Below, piece after piece: positions 1 through 8,553 of a DNA stretch of 64,000 nt (position 1 is the stretch's first letter; each line of letters begins with the position of its first letter). The translations under genes and the position numbers were made by a program. Origin of the DNA: Sedimentisphaerales bacterium (GTDB lineage Bacteria; Planctomycetota; Phycisphaerae; Sedimentisphaerales; Anaerobacaceae); contig JAFGDN010000053.1 in NCBI GenBank assembly GCA_016932095.1, positions 22,225 through 86,224 on the forward strand, written 5' to 3'. The notes beneath the pieces were generated by a model that did no database searches, was not told where the DNA came from, and saw only the letters and a program-made list of their open reading frames with translations.

Positions 1-1933
1 CGGTCGAGCCGGTCTTGCCGTATATCTTTACTCCGCGAGCAGAAAAAAATGATAATGAACGCGCGAATTCCCTGTAGGCCGTGCCGCCCGATTCCGCGAC
101 AACCGCTCGCATCCCGTCATAAATTACCGCCAGCGTCGCCGGCGTGATTTCCATCTCGACTGTCTCTGCTTTGGCGGCACAGGGGTCTGTAATCAATCTC
201 GCCGGCCTATAAACCCCGTCTCTGGCCAAGCACGCCATTGCGTTGGCCACCTGTAACGGTGTTACCCTGATGTTGCCGTGCCCTATCCCGAACCATCGTT
301 TCTCGCCCGGCTCCAGGGGCGGAACCTGCTCAAAACTGGTTATTGTTTCTTTTGCAGGCATATTCGAAATCTGCCCCTGCATTTGTCTTAAATCACGTGA
401 ATCATCGCCGGCCTGTAAATCGGCCAACGTCCTATGCCCATACCCGAATCGGTATAGCCAGCTTTGAAGGGTAAGCTCATCTGTCCTGTCGGCCAAGTGG
501 GAAAAATATATGTTGCAGCTTCCCTTTATAGCGTTGCGTGCGCTGTTTGACCACAGCGTATCGTGACCGACCCCATTGTTCCTGAGGTATATCCAGCAGC
601 TCGGCCAGCCCTGCGGCGCCCTGTGGGCGGGACAGTTTATGACCTGGTTTACCGAGATTTGCCCCGATTCGAGACCAGCCGTCAGAATCACCGGCTTAAT
701 GACCGACCCGGGCGGGTATTGCTCATTTATTGCGCGGTTACGCAGCGGCTCACAGGGGTCTGCCGCCAGTTTGCCGTAATTTTGCCTGACGAAGTTCAAA
801 TCGTAGCTCGGCAGGGATACAAGGGCCAGGATATCGCCCGTGCCGGCATCGATTACAACTCCCGCCGTCGGCGCGTCGCAATTGGGATTAAAAACACAAT
901 CGGTAAAATGATTTTCAATCTGCCGCTGCAGCTCGATATCGAGCGTCAACCGAACGTCTTTTCCGAATTCCGGCTCAGTCCTGCTTACCAATTCGCGGTC
1001 AATATCATAAACAAGCTCCCCGCGTTTACCCCGCAGAATTTGCTCGCAGGTGAATTCCACGCCGTCTTCCCTTCCGCAAACCTCGTCATCGAGATAGCTC
1101 GAAAACCTGTCGCCGGCGAACTGACGCTTGTCCTGTTGGCTCGGCGGCCCCACCCAGCCGATTACCTGGGCCGCAACCGAGCCGTATGGATAAAAACGTT
1201 CGCCCTTTGCCAGCACCTCAACGCCGTTGAAGTCCAGAAATTCCACCCGCGCAGCGAACACATCGTCCTCGGTCTTCAATTCGACCATGGGCCAAACCTT
1301 TTCGGTTTCTGCTATGTCGTTGACTTTGGCAATCAGCTTCAGTCGCTGCGGCGGGTCGGGAAACCTGCTCTCGAAATCCTCGACTGCCTCGCTGAACGGC
1401 ACATTGTTGAGGTTTCTGTCGTATTTTTCGAGTATCTCGTCGCCGGGCCTGTTCCTCGCCCAGGCCAGAAACGTCCGCAGGTTCCAGATTCTGTCGTTGA
1501 TTTTCTGGAGACGCTGCACGACCTCCTCCCGCGACATTCCGAACTGCTCGCATTTGACTATCAGAAGCTCAAGGTCATTGAGCCGATTCTCAAATTCCTC
1601 CCGTATTTCCGCCATATTGGCGTCCGGGTTTTTGTCTATTGCCTGCACTGCCATTGACTGTCGAACACGCTCATCAAGAAACCTGCTCAGCTCATAGTTG
1701 ATTCCCAGCCAGAATTTCAAATCATCGCCGGCCGTTACTTTTTCCTTCCTGTCCAATATCCTGCCCCGCAGCGTCCGAACCTGCCGGTTTACGCCCCGTT
1801 GAATCTTCAGCTGCGCAACCTGCTCCCTGTAAAAAGACGTCGATAGAAGCTGCATATCCGCCAGCCGCAGCACGCACACGACCAGCATCGCTGCGATGAT
1901 GATAACCAGAATTATAATCCGCCTGCCGTACAT
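1..1933 (-). CDS. mrdA: Penicillin-binding protein 2 (elongasome transpeptidase), 3' end cut by window edge
   Basis: This is the class B D,D-transpeptidase that cross-links peptidoglycan during side-wall elongation together with MreBCD and RodA. About 644 codons are visible. An N-terminal membrane anchor (residues about 4-22) is followed by a long, partly coiled-coil pedestal region and the transpeptidase domain. The catalytic motifs are present in order: SVIK at Ser410/Lys413, SCN at 472-474 and KTG at 640-642, after which the gene runs off the window. The ATG at 1933 starts directly before the hydrophobic anchor. The pedestal is longer than in E. coli PBP2, as is common in planctomycetes. 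It is the last visible gene of a minus-strand mreB-mreC-mreD-mrdA run, 70 bp after mreD. Identity as PBP2 rather than PBP3 rests on this context. Confidence 0.9.
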   Translation of the reverse strand, partial: MYGRRIIILVIIIAAMLVVCVLRLADMQLLSTSFYREQVAQLKIQRGVNRQVRTLRGRILDRKEKVTAGDDLKFWLGINYELSRFLDERVRQSMAVQAIDKNPDANMAEIREEFENRLNDLELLIVKCEQFGMSREEVVQRLQKINDRIWNLRTFLAWARNRPGDEILEKYDRNLNNVPFSEAVEDFESRFPDPPQRLKLIAKVNDIAETEKVWPMVELKTEDDVFAARVEFLDFNGVEVLAKGERFYPYGSVAAQVIGWVGPPSQQDKRQFAGDRFSSYLDDEVCGREDGVEFTCEQILRGKRGELVYDIDRELVSRTEPEFGKDVRLTLDIELQRQIENHFTDCVFNPNCDAPTAGVVIDAGTGDILALVSLPSYDLNFVRQNYGKLAADPCEPLRNRAINEQYPPGSVIKPVILTAGLESGQISVNQVINCPAHRAPQGWPSCWIYLRNNGVGHDTLWSNSARNAIKGSCNIYFSHLADRTDELTLQSWLYRFGYGHRTLADLQAGDDSRDLRQMQGQISNMPAKETITSFEQVPPLEPGEKRWFGIGHGNIRVTPLQVANAMACLARDGVYRPARLITDPCAAKAETVEMEITPATLAVIYDGMRAVVAESGGTAYREFARSLSFFSARGVKIYGKTGST

Positions 1934-2003
1934 ATATTATTGTGTGCGGCTTGATTTTTGTGCGTTCTTCAATCCGCCGTCCGAAATCCGAAATTTTCAA
2001 TAA

Positions 2004-2507
2004 TCAACGTCGCCTGCGACGCGGGCTTTTTATCCGCATCGACCAGTCCAAAAGCATAAACAGAAAAGGCCCCGTGACCGCCGAATAAACAGATGTTCCG
2101 AGAATCGCCCCGACGCTCATTGCCGCCCCGCTGCGATTCGCTGCAAAGGTCAAAAACCGCGACAATGCACTGCCGCAAAAATTGATGAGAAATATGGTAA
2201 GCGCCTGGTAATGAATTTTCCTGATTGCAATGACGCGGTGCAGATACGCAAGGGCCGTTCCGAAAAGTCCGAAACTGATTATCCGCGGCCCCATTGGGAA
2301 ACCCGTCGCCACAATGTCGGCCGCCAAACCAATTATAAATGAGCAGATAATCGCCTCCCGCAACGCGCAGTTAATCGCGAAAAACACCATCAGAATCAGC
2401 AGTAAATCCGGCGTAACGTTAAATCGCGTTACTGCGACAACATCCACCCAGTTTAACTGCACCAGTGCGGCTGTCAAAACCACCACCGCAAATCGCGGCC
2501 ACGGCAT
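2004..2507 (-). CDS. mreD: Rod shape-determining protein MreD
   Basis: Small integral membrane protein of 167 residues that is almost entirely hydrophobic, with about five predicted transmembrane helices and a basic C-terminal tail (KSPRRRRR). Length, topology and position between mreC and a class B PBP identify MreD, the membrane partner that links MreC and the MreB filament to the elongation complex. The family is poorly conserved in sequence, so the call leans on synteny. The start at 2507 lies 60 bp after the mreC stop. Confidence 0.87.
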   Translation of the reverse strand: MPWPRFAVVVLTAALVQLNWVDVVAVTRFNVTPDLLLILMVFFAINCALREAIICSFIIGLAADIVATGFPMGPRIISFGLFGTALAYLHRVIAIRKIHYQALTIFLINFCGSALSRFLTFAANRSGAAMSVGAILGTSVYSAVTGPFLFMLLDWSMRIKSPRRRRR

Positions 2508-2567
2508 CCTAAAATCTCCTCAGCGGTATGTCCTGTTTCAATTAAATTGAAAATTGTAAATCGAAAA

Positions 2568-3371
2568 TCATTTGGCCGGGTTCATTATTATCACAGCCAC
2601 GTCATTTAACCTGGCGGTATCGCAAACGGGCTTTACGGTTATTTCCCAAAGCGACGCGTTCTTGTCGTCCCTTTTGCATTGCTGCACCGCTCCGGCAATC
2701 ATGGCAATATCAAGCAATCCCGGCTTTCTGCGCACAAGAACAGGGTCGCCCACCTTAATCTTGTGCTTAGCGGGCACCATTTTTATCTTCGCCAGGTTTT
2801 TACCGTCGCCCTGCATCAGCATATTTGCTTCTATGCCGGCTATATTGACCTGAACCGCCGACGATGTGTCGGTCAGCAGCCGGACCTTGGCCGTCCTTGC
2901 CGAAAGGTCCGTTACAATCCCGATGACGCTGTTGTCGCCTATTACATAAAATCCCTTTGCCAGCCCGTCGTCGCTTCCCCTGTTTATGATAAGCTCGCAT
3001 CTCTGGCCTTCAGTTGAAGAGGTGATTATTTCCGCAGGCGCCAGCTTTGCCCCCTCAAAACCCCTCAGCCGCGTGCGAATTCCCGTCAATTGCCGGATTT
3101 GCTCATTTTTCCGGCGCAGCTCCTCTTCGAGGTTCACAATATAATTTTGATACTGCGACTCCTTACGGGCCGACTCATCCTGCACCGCAACGCTGGTCCT
3201 GGCCGACAGGGACATATTTTTCCCGATATTCAAAGGCCAGCGGAAAATCCTCGCAAACGCGAATTGAAATTTGCTTGTTATCTTCGCGGGGCAAAACAGC
3301 AGGATAAATCCCGCCAGCAAAAACCATACGAACAACATCCTTGAGGTGATTCTGATTCGCTTCCTTGCCAT
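2568..3371 (-). CDS. mreC: Rod shape-determining protein MreC
   Basis: Bitopic membrane protein of 267 residues that scaffolds the elongasome in the periplasm. From the chosen ATG it begins MARKRIRITSR, then a transmembrane helix (about residues 12-30), a coiled coil (about 65-100, NLEEELRRKNEQIRQL) and a beta-rich C-terminal half typical of MreC, with the family-like stretch 'GDDGLAKG..VIGDNSVIGIVTD'. An upstream start at 3395 would add eight residues (MTRDEGRE) encoded by a repeat-like stretch, so 3371 is preferred. It lies 71 bp downstream of mreB and 60 bp upstream of mreD, in one transcription unit. Confidence 0.9.
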   Translation of the reverse strand: MARKRIRITSRMLFVWFLLAGFILLFCPAKITSKFQFAFARIFRWPLNIGKNMSLSARTSVAVQDESARKESQYQNYIVNLEEELRRKNEQIRQLTGIRTRLRGFEGAKLAPAEIITSSTEGQRCELIINRGSDDGLAKGFYVIGDNSVIGIVTDLSARTAKVRLLTDTSSAVQVNIAGIEANMLMQGDGKNLAKIKMVPAKHKIKVGDPVLVRRKPGLLDIAMIAGAVQQCKRDDKNASLWEITVKPVCDTARLNDVAVIIMNPAK

Positions 3372-3373
3372 CT

Positions 3374-3436
3374 CTCGTCCTTCGTCTCTCGTCACTCGTC
3401 TCTCGAATTTCGAGGGCCGAGTTACGAATCACGTTT
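3374..3436 (-). repeat. Stuttering TCTCGTC/ACTCGTC low-complexity repeat between mreB and mreC
   Basis: The mreB-mreC gap is made of imperfect reiterations of CTCGTC and TCGTCTCTCG followed by an AATTTCGAGGG segment. A similar stutter lies at the end of the helicase gene (21797-21838). No coding potential is seen. Confidence 0.5.
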
Positions 3437-3442
3437 CCCGGA

Positions 3443-4495
3443 CTACCACCCCGATTCGCTGTGCTCCATTGTGTCCTTCCATGACTCGAGGTTTTCCATA
3501 TAAACGCTCGTGCCTCGCGCAACGGCTGTCATCGGGTCGTCAACGCGAATGACCTTCAATCCTGTCGCGTTGCCGAGCACCGTATCCATCCCCCGCAACA
3601 GCGACCCGCCGCCGCAAATATGAATCCCGTTCTCAATAAGGTCGGCCGCCAGTTCCGGCTCCGCTTTTTCGAGCGTTCTTGTTACCGCGTCAATTATCGC
3701 CGCTATCGGCTCCTTTAGCGCCTCGCGGATTTCTTCGCTGGTTATGACGATTTTCCTCGGCAATCCCGAAATCGTGTCTCTGCCCGATACTTCCATCGTC
3801 AGCTCTTCTTCCAGCGGCGCCGCTGAGCCGATTTGAATTTTGACCTTCTCCGCCCGCGGCTCGCCCACAAGCAGGTTATACGTTCGCTTGAGATGATTGA
3901 TGACCGCCTCGTCCATATCGTCGCCGCCGACGCGGATTGATTCGCAGGTGGCAATATCTGCCAAGCTCATTATCGCCACTTCGGTCGTCCCGCCGCCGAT
4001 ATCCACAATCATCGACGCCGTCGGGTCGGTAATCGGCAGGCCAGCCCCGATTCCAGCGGCCATCGGCTCGTCAACCAGATAAACCTTTCTCGCCCCAGCC
4101 CTTTCGGCGCTGTCGATGACCGCCCGGCGCTCCACGGCCGTAATCCCGCTCGGCACCGCTATGACAACCCGCGGTCGAATCAATTTCCCCCTGCCGTGGA
4201 CCTTGCGAATAAAATAGCTCAGCATCGCCTCTGTGATTTCAAAGTCGCTGATTACGCCGTCTTTGAGGGGCCTTATCGCGCTGATTGAGCCGGGGGTCTT
4301 GCCTAACATCTCGCGCGCGACAAGACCGACAGCCTCGCCGTTATTTAGAACGATATTGGTGCCCTTTCGGACAGCAACTACCGATGGTTCGTTAAGAACA
4401 ATGCCTTTGCCGCGGACACAAACGAGAGTCGTACAGGTACCGAGGTCGATACCCATATCCATACTGAACCAGCCCAATACATTATCCAGCAGCAT
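3443..4495 (-). CDS. mreB: Rod shape-determining actin homologue MreB
   Basis: Actin-fold ATPase of 350 residues that polymerises under the cytoplasmic membrane and directs lateral wall synthesis. The phosphate-1 loop (GIDLGTCTT, from about residue 15), phosphate-2 loop (DIGGGTTEVA, 165-174) and the adenosine-site GGGSLLRGM near the C-terminus are intact. The start at 4495 gives the normal N-terminus (MLLDNVLGWFSMDMGIDLGT), and a GGAG lies just upstream. Length matches the usual 335-350. It is the first gene of the mre run, with a sigma70-like promoter 40 bp upstream. The C-terminal SWKDTMEHSESGW tail is slightly extended. Confidence 0.97.
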   Translation of the reverse strand: MLLDNVLGWFSMDMGIDLGTCTTLVCVRGKGIVLNEPSVVAVRKGTNIVLNNGEAVGLVAREMLGKTPGSISAIRPLKDGVISDFEITEAMLSYFIRKVHGRGKLIRPRVVIAVPSGITAVERRAVIDSAERAGARKVYLVDEPMAAGIGAGLPITDPTASMIVDIGGGTTEVAIMSLADIATCESIRVGGDDMDEAVINHLKRTYNLLVGEPRAEKVKIQIGSAAPLEEELTMEVSGRDTISGLPRKIVITSEEIREALKEPIAAIIDAVTRTLEKAEPELAADLIENGIHICGGGSLLRGMDTVLGNATGLKVIRVDDPMTAVARGTSVYMENLESWKDTMEHSESGW

Positions 4496-4534
4496 TACCG
4501 ACTCCGTTCTTTCCTATGACCATTTACGGGTCAT

Positions 4535-4563
4535 ATTCTATCGCATCCTGCTCGCCGGTTCAA
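4535..4563 (-). promoter_or_regulatory. Candidate sigma70-type promoter for mreB
   Basis: On the minus strand TTGAAC (-35) is followed by a 17-bp spacer and TAGAAT (-10). The predicted start would be about 30 bp before the mreB ATG. Pattern evidence only. Confidence 0.5.
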
Positions 4564-4573
4564 CAGGGAATTG

Positions 4574-4723
4574 TTATGGAATTTTGAATAAAGTGCCGTA
4601 CTGGAAATAACACTTGCAGGCGACAAAAATCACCGTCGCCAATAACAGTCCAAAAGCTATTGCTAAAATGACGGTATAAATATTGCTTGCTGCTGTTTTT
4701 TTTACCGGTCCGTTCGGACTCAT
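4574..4723 (-). CDS. Small single-pass membrane peptide, 49 residues
   Basis: A short gene encoding a peptide that begins MSPNGPVKKTAASN, continues with one strongly hydrophobic helix (about residues 16-35, ending in IFVACKC) and ends QYGTLFKIP. An AAGG Shine-Dalgarno-like motif sits eight bases before the ATG, and the reading frame fills the gap between the coiled-coil membrane protein (29 bp upstream) and mreB without overlapping either. I do not recognise a named family. The positive-inside N-terminus and single helix resemble small membrane-complex accessory subunits. The position suggests a small partner of the coiled-coil protein or of the elongasome, which is inference. Confidence 0.6.
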   Translation of the reverse strand: MSPNGPVKKTAASNIYTVILAIAFGLLLATVIFVACKCYFQYGTLFKIP

Positions 4724-4751
4724 TTTTTCACCTTAATATATACTCGATACG

Positions 4752-5624
4752 CTATAATTCAGTCACAGCGTTATCACCCGCCCTGGGCTGCTGCTGAATA
4801 AGGTCGAGCACTCCCACGGCCCTGTCGGTATCAACGTCTGTGATTGACAATTCGCAGATATACTCATCGCCTCGCGTTATGTGGAACTTTGTTCCTTTCA
4901 TCACGCCGTCCGCTGAACCGATTGACACCGTTGCCATCGCATTTCTGACGTCCACCTCAGAAACCAGGCCTTTCAGAGGAACCTGCCTGTCCACTGGTGG
5001 AATCGCTATTGCCGGCCCCCTTTCAGGGGTAACGGGCAAACCGGCCGCTGCGACCCCTCTTCCGGCCCCGAGCAATCTGTCTAACCGTGTTTGAATATCC
5101 GCCTTTTCCTCCGTCAGGCGACGCTTATCCGTCTCTAACGTTTCTATTATGGCCGTCTTTTCCATCAATGCCTGGCTTTTTTCCTCCAGCTCCCTGCCCA
5201 TCTTTATCTGCTCGGCCTTTAACTGCTTCACTTCCTCGAGAGCGGCATTGAGCGTCTGGGTCTGCTTGTCCGCCGTCTCGCTAAATGCCTTGGTTACGGC
5301 CGCGAAATCGTTGGTTCTTTGAACCAAATCGGCATTCTGCCTCTCGAGTTCGCCGAGCTTGCCCCGCAGCTCGTCGGCCTTTGCCTTTTCCGAAGCAATC
5401 CTGCCGGTCAGCGATTTCTCAAGGTCGTCTTTTTGCTGGTTCTTTTCATTGAGCTGGCTGGTCAAGCTTTCCTTTGATTGCTCGAGTGCGTCCCGTTCCG
5501 AGATAATCCTGCTGTACCTGGTCTTGTAGTTGTCTGCGTTGGCCACGTACGTTACAACGATTGCGCAAAGGAAGATTGAAGTTATTGTTAAGAGGACTAT
5601 AAAGACCTTCGTGAGATTACTCAA
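4752..5624 (-). CDS. Membrane-anchored coiled-coil protein
   Basis: Protein of 290 residues with an N-terminal transmembrane anchor (about 6-28), a long heptad-rich coiled coil (about 40-185, rich in E, K, Q and L), a proline-rich linker and a compact C-terminal beta domain (about 215-290: 'VSEVDVRNAMATVSIGSADG', 'KGTKFHITRGDEYICEL'). The C-terminal part resembles the small beta-barrel seen at the end of MreC-like and other planctomycete coiled-coil proteins, but I cannot assign a named family. It precedes the 49-residue peptide and mreB on the same strand, so a structural role at the envelope is plausible. A promoter lies about 90 bp upstream. Confidence 0.8.
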   Translation of the reverse strand: MSNLTKVFIVLLTITSIFLCAIVVTYVANADNYKTRYSRIISERDALEQSKESLTSQLNEKNQQKDDLEKSLTGRIASEKAKADELRGKLGELERQNADLVQRTNDFAAVTKAFSETADKQTQTLNAALEEVKQLKAEQIKMGRELEEKSQALMEKTAIIETLETDKRRLTEEKADIQTRLDRLLGAGRGVAAAGLPVTPERGPAIAIPPVDRQVPLKGLVSEVDVRNAMATVSIGSADGVMKGTKFHITRGDEYICELSITDVDTDRAVGVLDLIQQQPRAGDNAVTEL

Positions 5625-5716
5625 GATTCGCTCCTTTCACCAATTTGCCCGCCTTTTACTAAATTCTCTTGCAAGGTTTCATTATACCCCGCCTATTATA
5701 CCCTGTAAACACCCTT

Positions 5717-5745
5717 ATTTTACGAATTTTTAGCTCTTACGTCAA
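5717..5745 (-). promoter_or_regulatory. Candidate sigma70-type promoter for the coiled-coil gene
   Basis: Minus-strand TTGACG, a 17-bp spacer and TAAAAT. A second TATAAT-like box lies about 20 bp closer to the gene, without a clear -35. Confidence 0.45.
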
Positions 5746-5790
5746 GTTAATTTTGGTAAAATCGGCTTTTTCGCGATATATCGCCTATCC

Positions 5791-6819
5791 TCACCGTCCG
5801 ATATTGTCGTCGCCGCCAATTAAGAAAACCGCTTTAGCGGCAGCGATTTTAACAAATTGCGATTCACTTTTCAATAGCTCAGGCAAAAACTTTTTCAGCC
5901 CCCTCGTCTTTATTTGACCTATCGCTAATGCCGCGAGCGTTTCAATACGCTCTTTGGTATCTCGGTCCGCACCGCCGGCAGTCCCTTGTGTTAACGCCTC
6001 AATCACAACGTTTTCCCCTGCCTGGTCGCCCAAATTGCCAAGCTGTTCGGCTGCGATAAGACGAACCTCAACCAGGTCATCGTCAAGCATTGTTATTATC
6101 GCATCTTTTGCCTGGCCGGTAGCCAGCGCCCCCATTGCTCGAACGCCCAGCACCCGGTCATCGGCATAAGCGCTTATGAGTAACGCCCAAATCTTCTGAT
6201 AGATTCGCTCATCTCCCAAGCGGGCTATCGCCTCAATTGAATTAAGCCGGACCCGGTCATCCGAGGATTCGTCTCTCATTGCTTCGTAAAGAAGGGGTAT
6301 TGTTTTTTTATCGCCAATTTTGCCTAAAAGCATCGCCGCATTGGCCCGCACACGCAAATCCCGACTGCTTAAATCCCTGCCAATCAGTTCGACCGACGTT
6401 CCCGGCGCCAGCTTTCCGACGGCGTATGCAGCCGCAAGACGAACGTTTTGGTCTTTGTCCTTCAAAAGCTCCATTACCGCGTTTTTCGCCGGAACATACC
6501 TCATATCGCCGACAGCCACCGCCGCTACGAACCTCACCGGCACAAACTCATCCGCCAGCAGTTTTTGAACGTCGGGCATAAAAATGCCGGCTTGTTTTAA
6601 CGGCAGTCCCGATACCGCCTCTATCGCGTTTGCCCTAATCCTCGGGTCGCTGCCAGCAAGCGCCTCTTTGATAATCCGCCCTGCCTGTTCCTCAAGAGCG
6701 TCGTTCTTTTCCTCCGGCGCCGAACTGTTCACCGAAGATTGTGGCCCACAGCCGCAAAATTGCGTCGGCAGTGCGATTAGCAATATAAGCCCGGCTGTAA
6801 ATATTTTATTTCTCATCAA
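5791..6819 (-). CDS. HEAT-repeat protein, probably exported
   Basis: Protein of 342 residues with a cleavable-type hydrophobic N-terminus (MMRNKIFTAGLILLIALP) followed by CGCG, which could be an atypical lipobox. The rest is a solenoid of about seven HEAT/PBS-lyase-type repeats of some 30 residues (for example DKDQNVRLAAAYAVGKL, SRDLRVRANAAMLLGKIGD, DDLVEVRLIAAEQLGNLGD). Such solenoids bind proteins and carry no catalytic residues. It starts 21 bp downstream of lnt on the same strand, so it is probably co-transcribed with lnt. No specific partner can be named. Confidence 0.85.
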   Translation of the reverse strand: MMRNKIFTAGLILLIALPTQFCGCGPQSSVNSSAPEEKNDALEEQAGRIIKEALAGSDPRIRANAIEAVSGLPLKQAGIFMPDVQKLLADEFVPVRFVAAVAVGDMRYVPAKNAVMELLKDKDQNVRLAAAYAVGKLAPGTSVELIGRDLSSRDLRVRANAAMLLGKIGDKKTIPLLYEAMRDESSDDRVRLNSIEAIARLGDERIYQKIWALLISAYADDRVLGVRAMGALATGQAKDAIITMLDDDLVEVRLIAAEQLGNLGDQAGENVVIEALTQGTAGGADRDTKERIETLAALAIGQIKTRGLKKFLPELLKSESQFVKIAAAKAVFLIGGDDNIGR

Positions 6820-6840
6820 GCTGATATTTGCTCACTTTCC

Positions 6841-8553
6841 TTATGGTTTCGGTTTTAACATTTTTTGAAAGATAAACCGCTCGGCAAGCCGGGTTATTAT
6901 GATTCCAGCTAAGCACAACTGGCAAGCGAAATCCAGCCAAAACCCGTATCTGCTGAAAAATGTTATCCTTGAATCAATTGGAACCATATCGGCAAACCAG
7001 CCCTTAACGCCCTGCCTGTCAAACGCATTTTCCGGAAGGTTGCCGGCGGCGTAACCGTTTCTTATCTGCCCGAGCGAGTCAATCATACAGCTTATACCTG
7101 TATTGACGCAACGCAGCACCACCACCCTGTTTTCTATCGCCCGAAACACGCATATCGCCGTATGCTGAGCAAGCTCACTGCTCGGCAACACCTTGTCATC
7201 CTTAAATCTCACGAACCACCCGTCATTACTTATATTAACAAGCCAGTCGATGCGTTTGCGGCCATCCTTGTCTAAAACGAATCTTCTGACCATGTTCGGC
7301 ACGGCGTCTTCGTAACAAATAATAACGCTGAAGCGATATGCCGCGCCGTTTTTACCCGCCATCTCGAAAGCCGTATATGTCTTACCAGCATCTAATGTGT
7401 AATCGAAATCGTAAGGCGAAAATTTCAGCAGCAGGTTGTGAATAAGCGGAATATTTTTGAAGGGCAGGTATTCGCCGAAGGGCACGAGGTGAATCTTGTA
7501 GTATTTCTGCGGCGACCGGCTGCCGTCGGGCTTATAGAGGAACGCCGAATTGAACTTTTCCGTCATTTTGATATCGCGGTTTTCCTCGATTGTGTGGTTT
7601 CCCCCATACGCCCCGACGAGCACATACGCCCCCTTTTGGGCGTGCACGCTTATCGTTTTATCGAAAATTTTATACGAATGTGATTCATCGAGCAGTCGTA
7701 ACACCTGCGGTTCGAGTATCGCCTGCACCATTGTCTCGGGCCATACGATTAGTTCTGCGCCGCTTTGCAGACAAAGCTCACCTTCATTTAGCGCCTCATC
7801 GAAAATCTGCTGTTCCGCCTCAAACGATTCCTTCACCGACTGCGGCACATTGGTCTGCACCGCCCCAATCATAGGTCCCGACGTGATGAACCTATCCGAT
7901 TGTCCGATTCGCCATTTGCCGTATATCAATGCTCCAGCAACCGCAGCAACAACGATTAAAATTGAGAATTTAGAATTGAGAATTGAGAAACGCCAATCCT
8001 GCTTTTTTTCTAAATTCATAGCTGAGATTACCAATTGCGCGATTACCCCATTGGCCATAGCGACCAGAAACGACACGCCCGCCGCCCCGAATATATCTGC
8101 TATTTGAATCAGGGCGGTATTGTCATACTGGCTGTGGCCAAGAAAGTGCCAGAAAAAACCGCCAAAAAACAATCCCTGTGACTTTTCCATTCCGACAACA
8201 AGTATCGGCACAGCTATAACAAGCGGTATTTTCCTGTTTATGCACCATCGCAGCGTTAAGGCCAGGAGCGGCCAAAGCAGCCCCAGATACATACAGGCCG
8301 CAATCCACCCCGCAACTGTCACAAAACTTATCCAGTAAATATTGCCCAGCCAGAAACACGTCCCGACGATATATGACGCGAGATATAACCGGGATGGTTT
8401 ACTTTTCGACGAACATACCAGGATAAACGGCACATACGCCGCCCATGCCAACGGCCACCACCCAATAGGCGCCTGCGCCAGCGTCAGCATTGCCGCAGTT
8501 AAGATAAACGCGGCTAAAGGACTCGCCATTTTGCGTATATTTGTGTGGTTCAC
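6841..8553 (-). CDS. lnt: Apolipoprotein N-acyltransferase
   Basis: Inner-membrane enzyme that transfers the third acyl chain onto the N-terminal cysteine of lipoproteins. Six or so N-terminal membrane helices are followed by a nitrilase-like domain with the Glu-Lys-Cys triad recognisable in IVWPETM, KIHLVPFGEYLPF and SVIICYEDAVP. At 570 residues it is longer than the usual 500-520. Part of the excess is a repeat-derived stretch (FSILNSKFSILI, about residues 188-200) encoded by a low-complexity DNA repeat just before a membrane helix. The ATG overlaps the stop of the upstream DNA methyltransferase gene (8550-8553, ATGA), indicating translational coupling. Confidence 0.95.
   Translation of the reverse strand: MNHTNIRKMASPLAAFILTAAMLTLAQAPIGWWPLAWAAYVPFILVCSSKSKPSRLYLASYIVGTCFWLGNIYWISFVTVAGWIAACMYLGLLWPLLALTLRWCINRKIPLVIAVPILVVGMEKSQGLFFGGFFWHFLGHSQYDNTALIQIADIFGAAGVSFLVAMANGVIAQLVISAMNLEKKQDWRFSILNSKFSILIVVAAVAGALIYGKWRIGQSDRFITSGPMIGAVQTNVPQSVKESFEAEQQIFDEALNEGELCLQSGAELIVWPETMVQAILEPQVLRLLDESHSYKIFDKTISVHAQKGAYVLVGAYGGNHTIEENRDIKMTEKFNSAFLYKPDGSRSPQKYYKIHLVPFGEYLPFKNIPLIHNLLLKFSPYDFDYTLDAGKTYTAFEMAGKNGAAYRFSVIICYEDAVPNMVRRFVLDKDGRKRIDWLVNISNDGWFVRFKDDKVLPSSELAQHTAICVFRAIENRVVVLRCVNTGISCMIDSLGQIRNGYAAGNLPENAFDRQGVKGWFADMVPIDSRITFFSRYGFWLDFACQLCLAGIIITRLAERFIFQKMLKPKP
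7961..7990 (-). repeat. AATT(T)AGAATTGAG low-complexity repeat inserted in frame in lnt
   Basis: The stretch reiterates ATTGAGAATTTAGA / ATTGAGAATTGAGA. The same unit occurs in non-coding gaps (24293-24306 and 25338-25362). Here it stays in frame and encodes FSILNSKFSIL. Confidence 0.65.

Noticed and set aside
563..1657. Long plus-strand frame of 364 codons opposite PBP2
   Set aside because: Shadow of the minus-strand PBP2 gene, whose catalytic motifs are clear.
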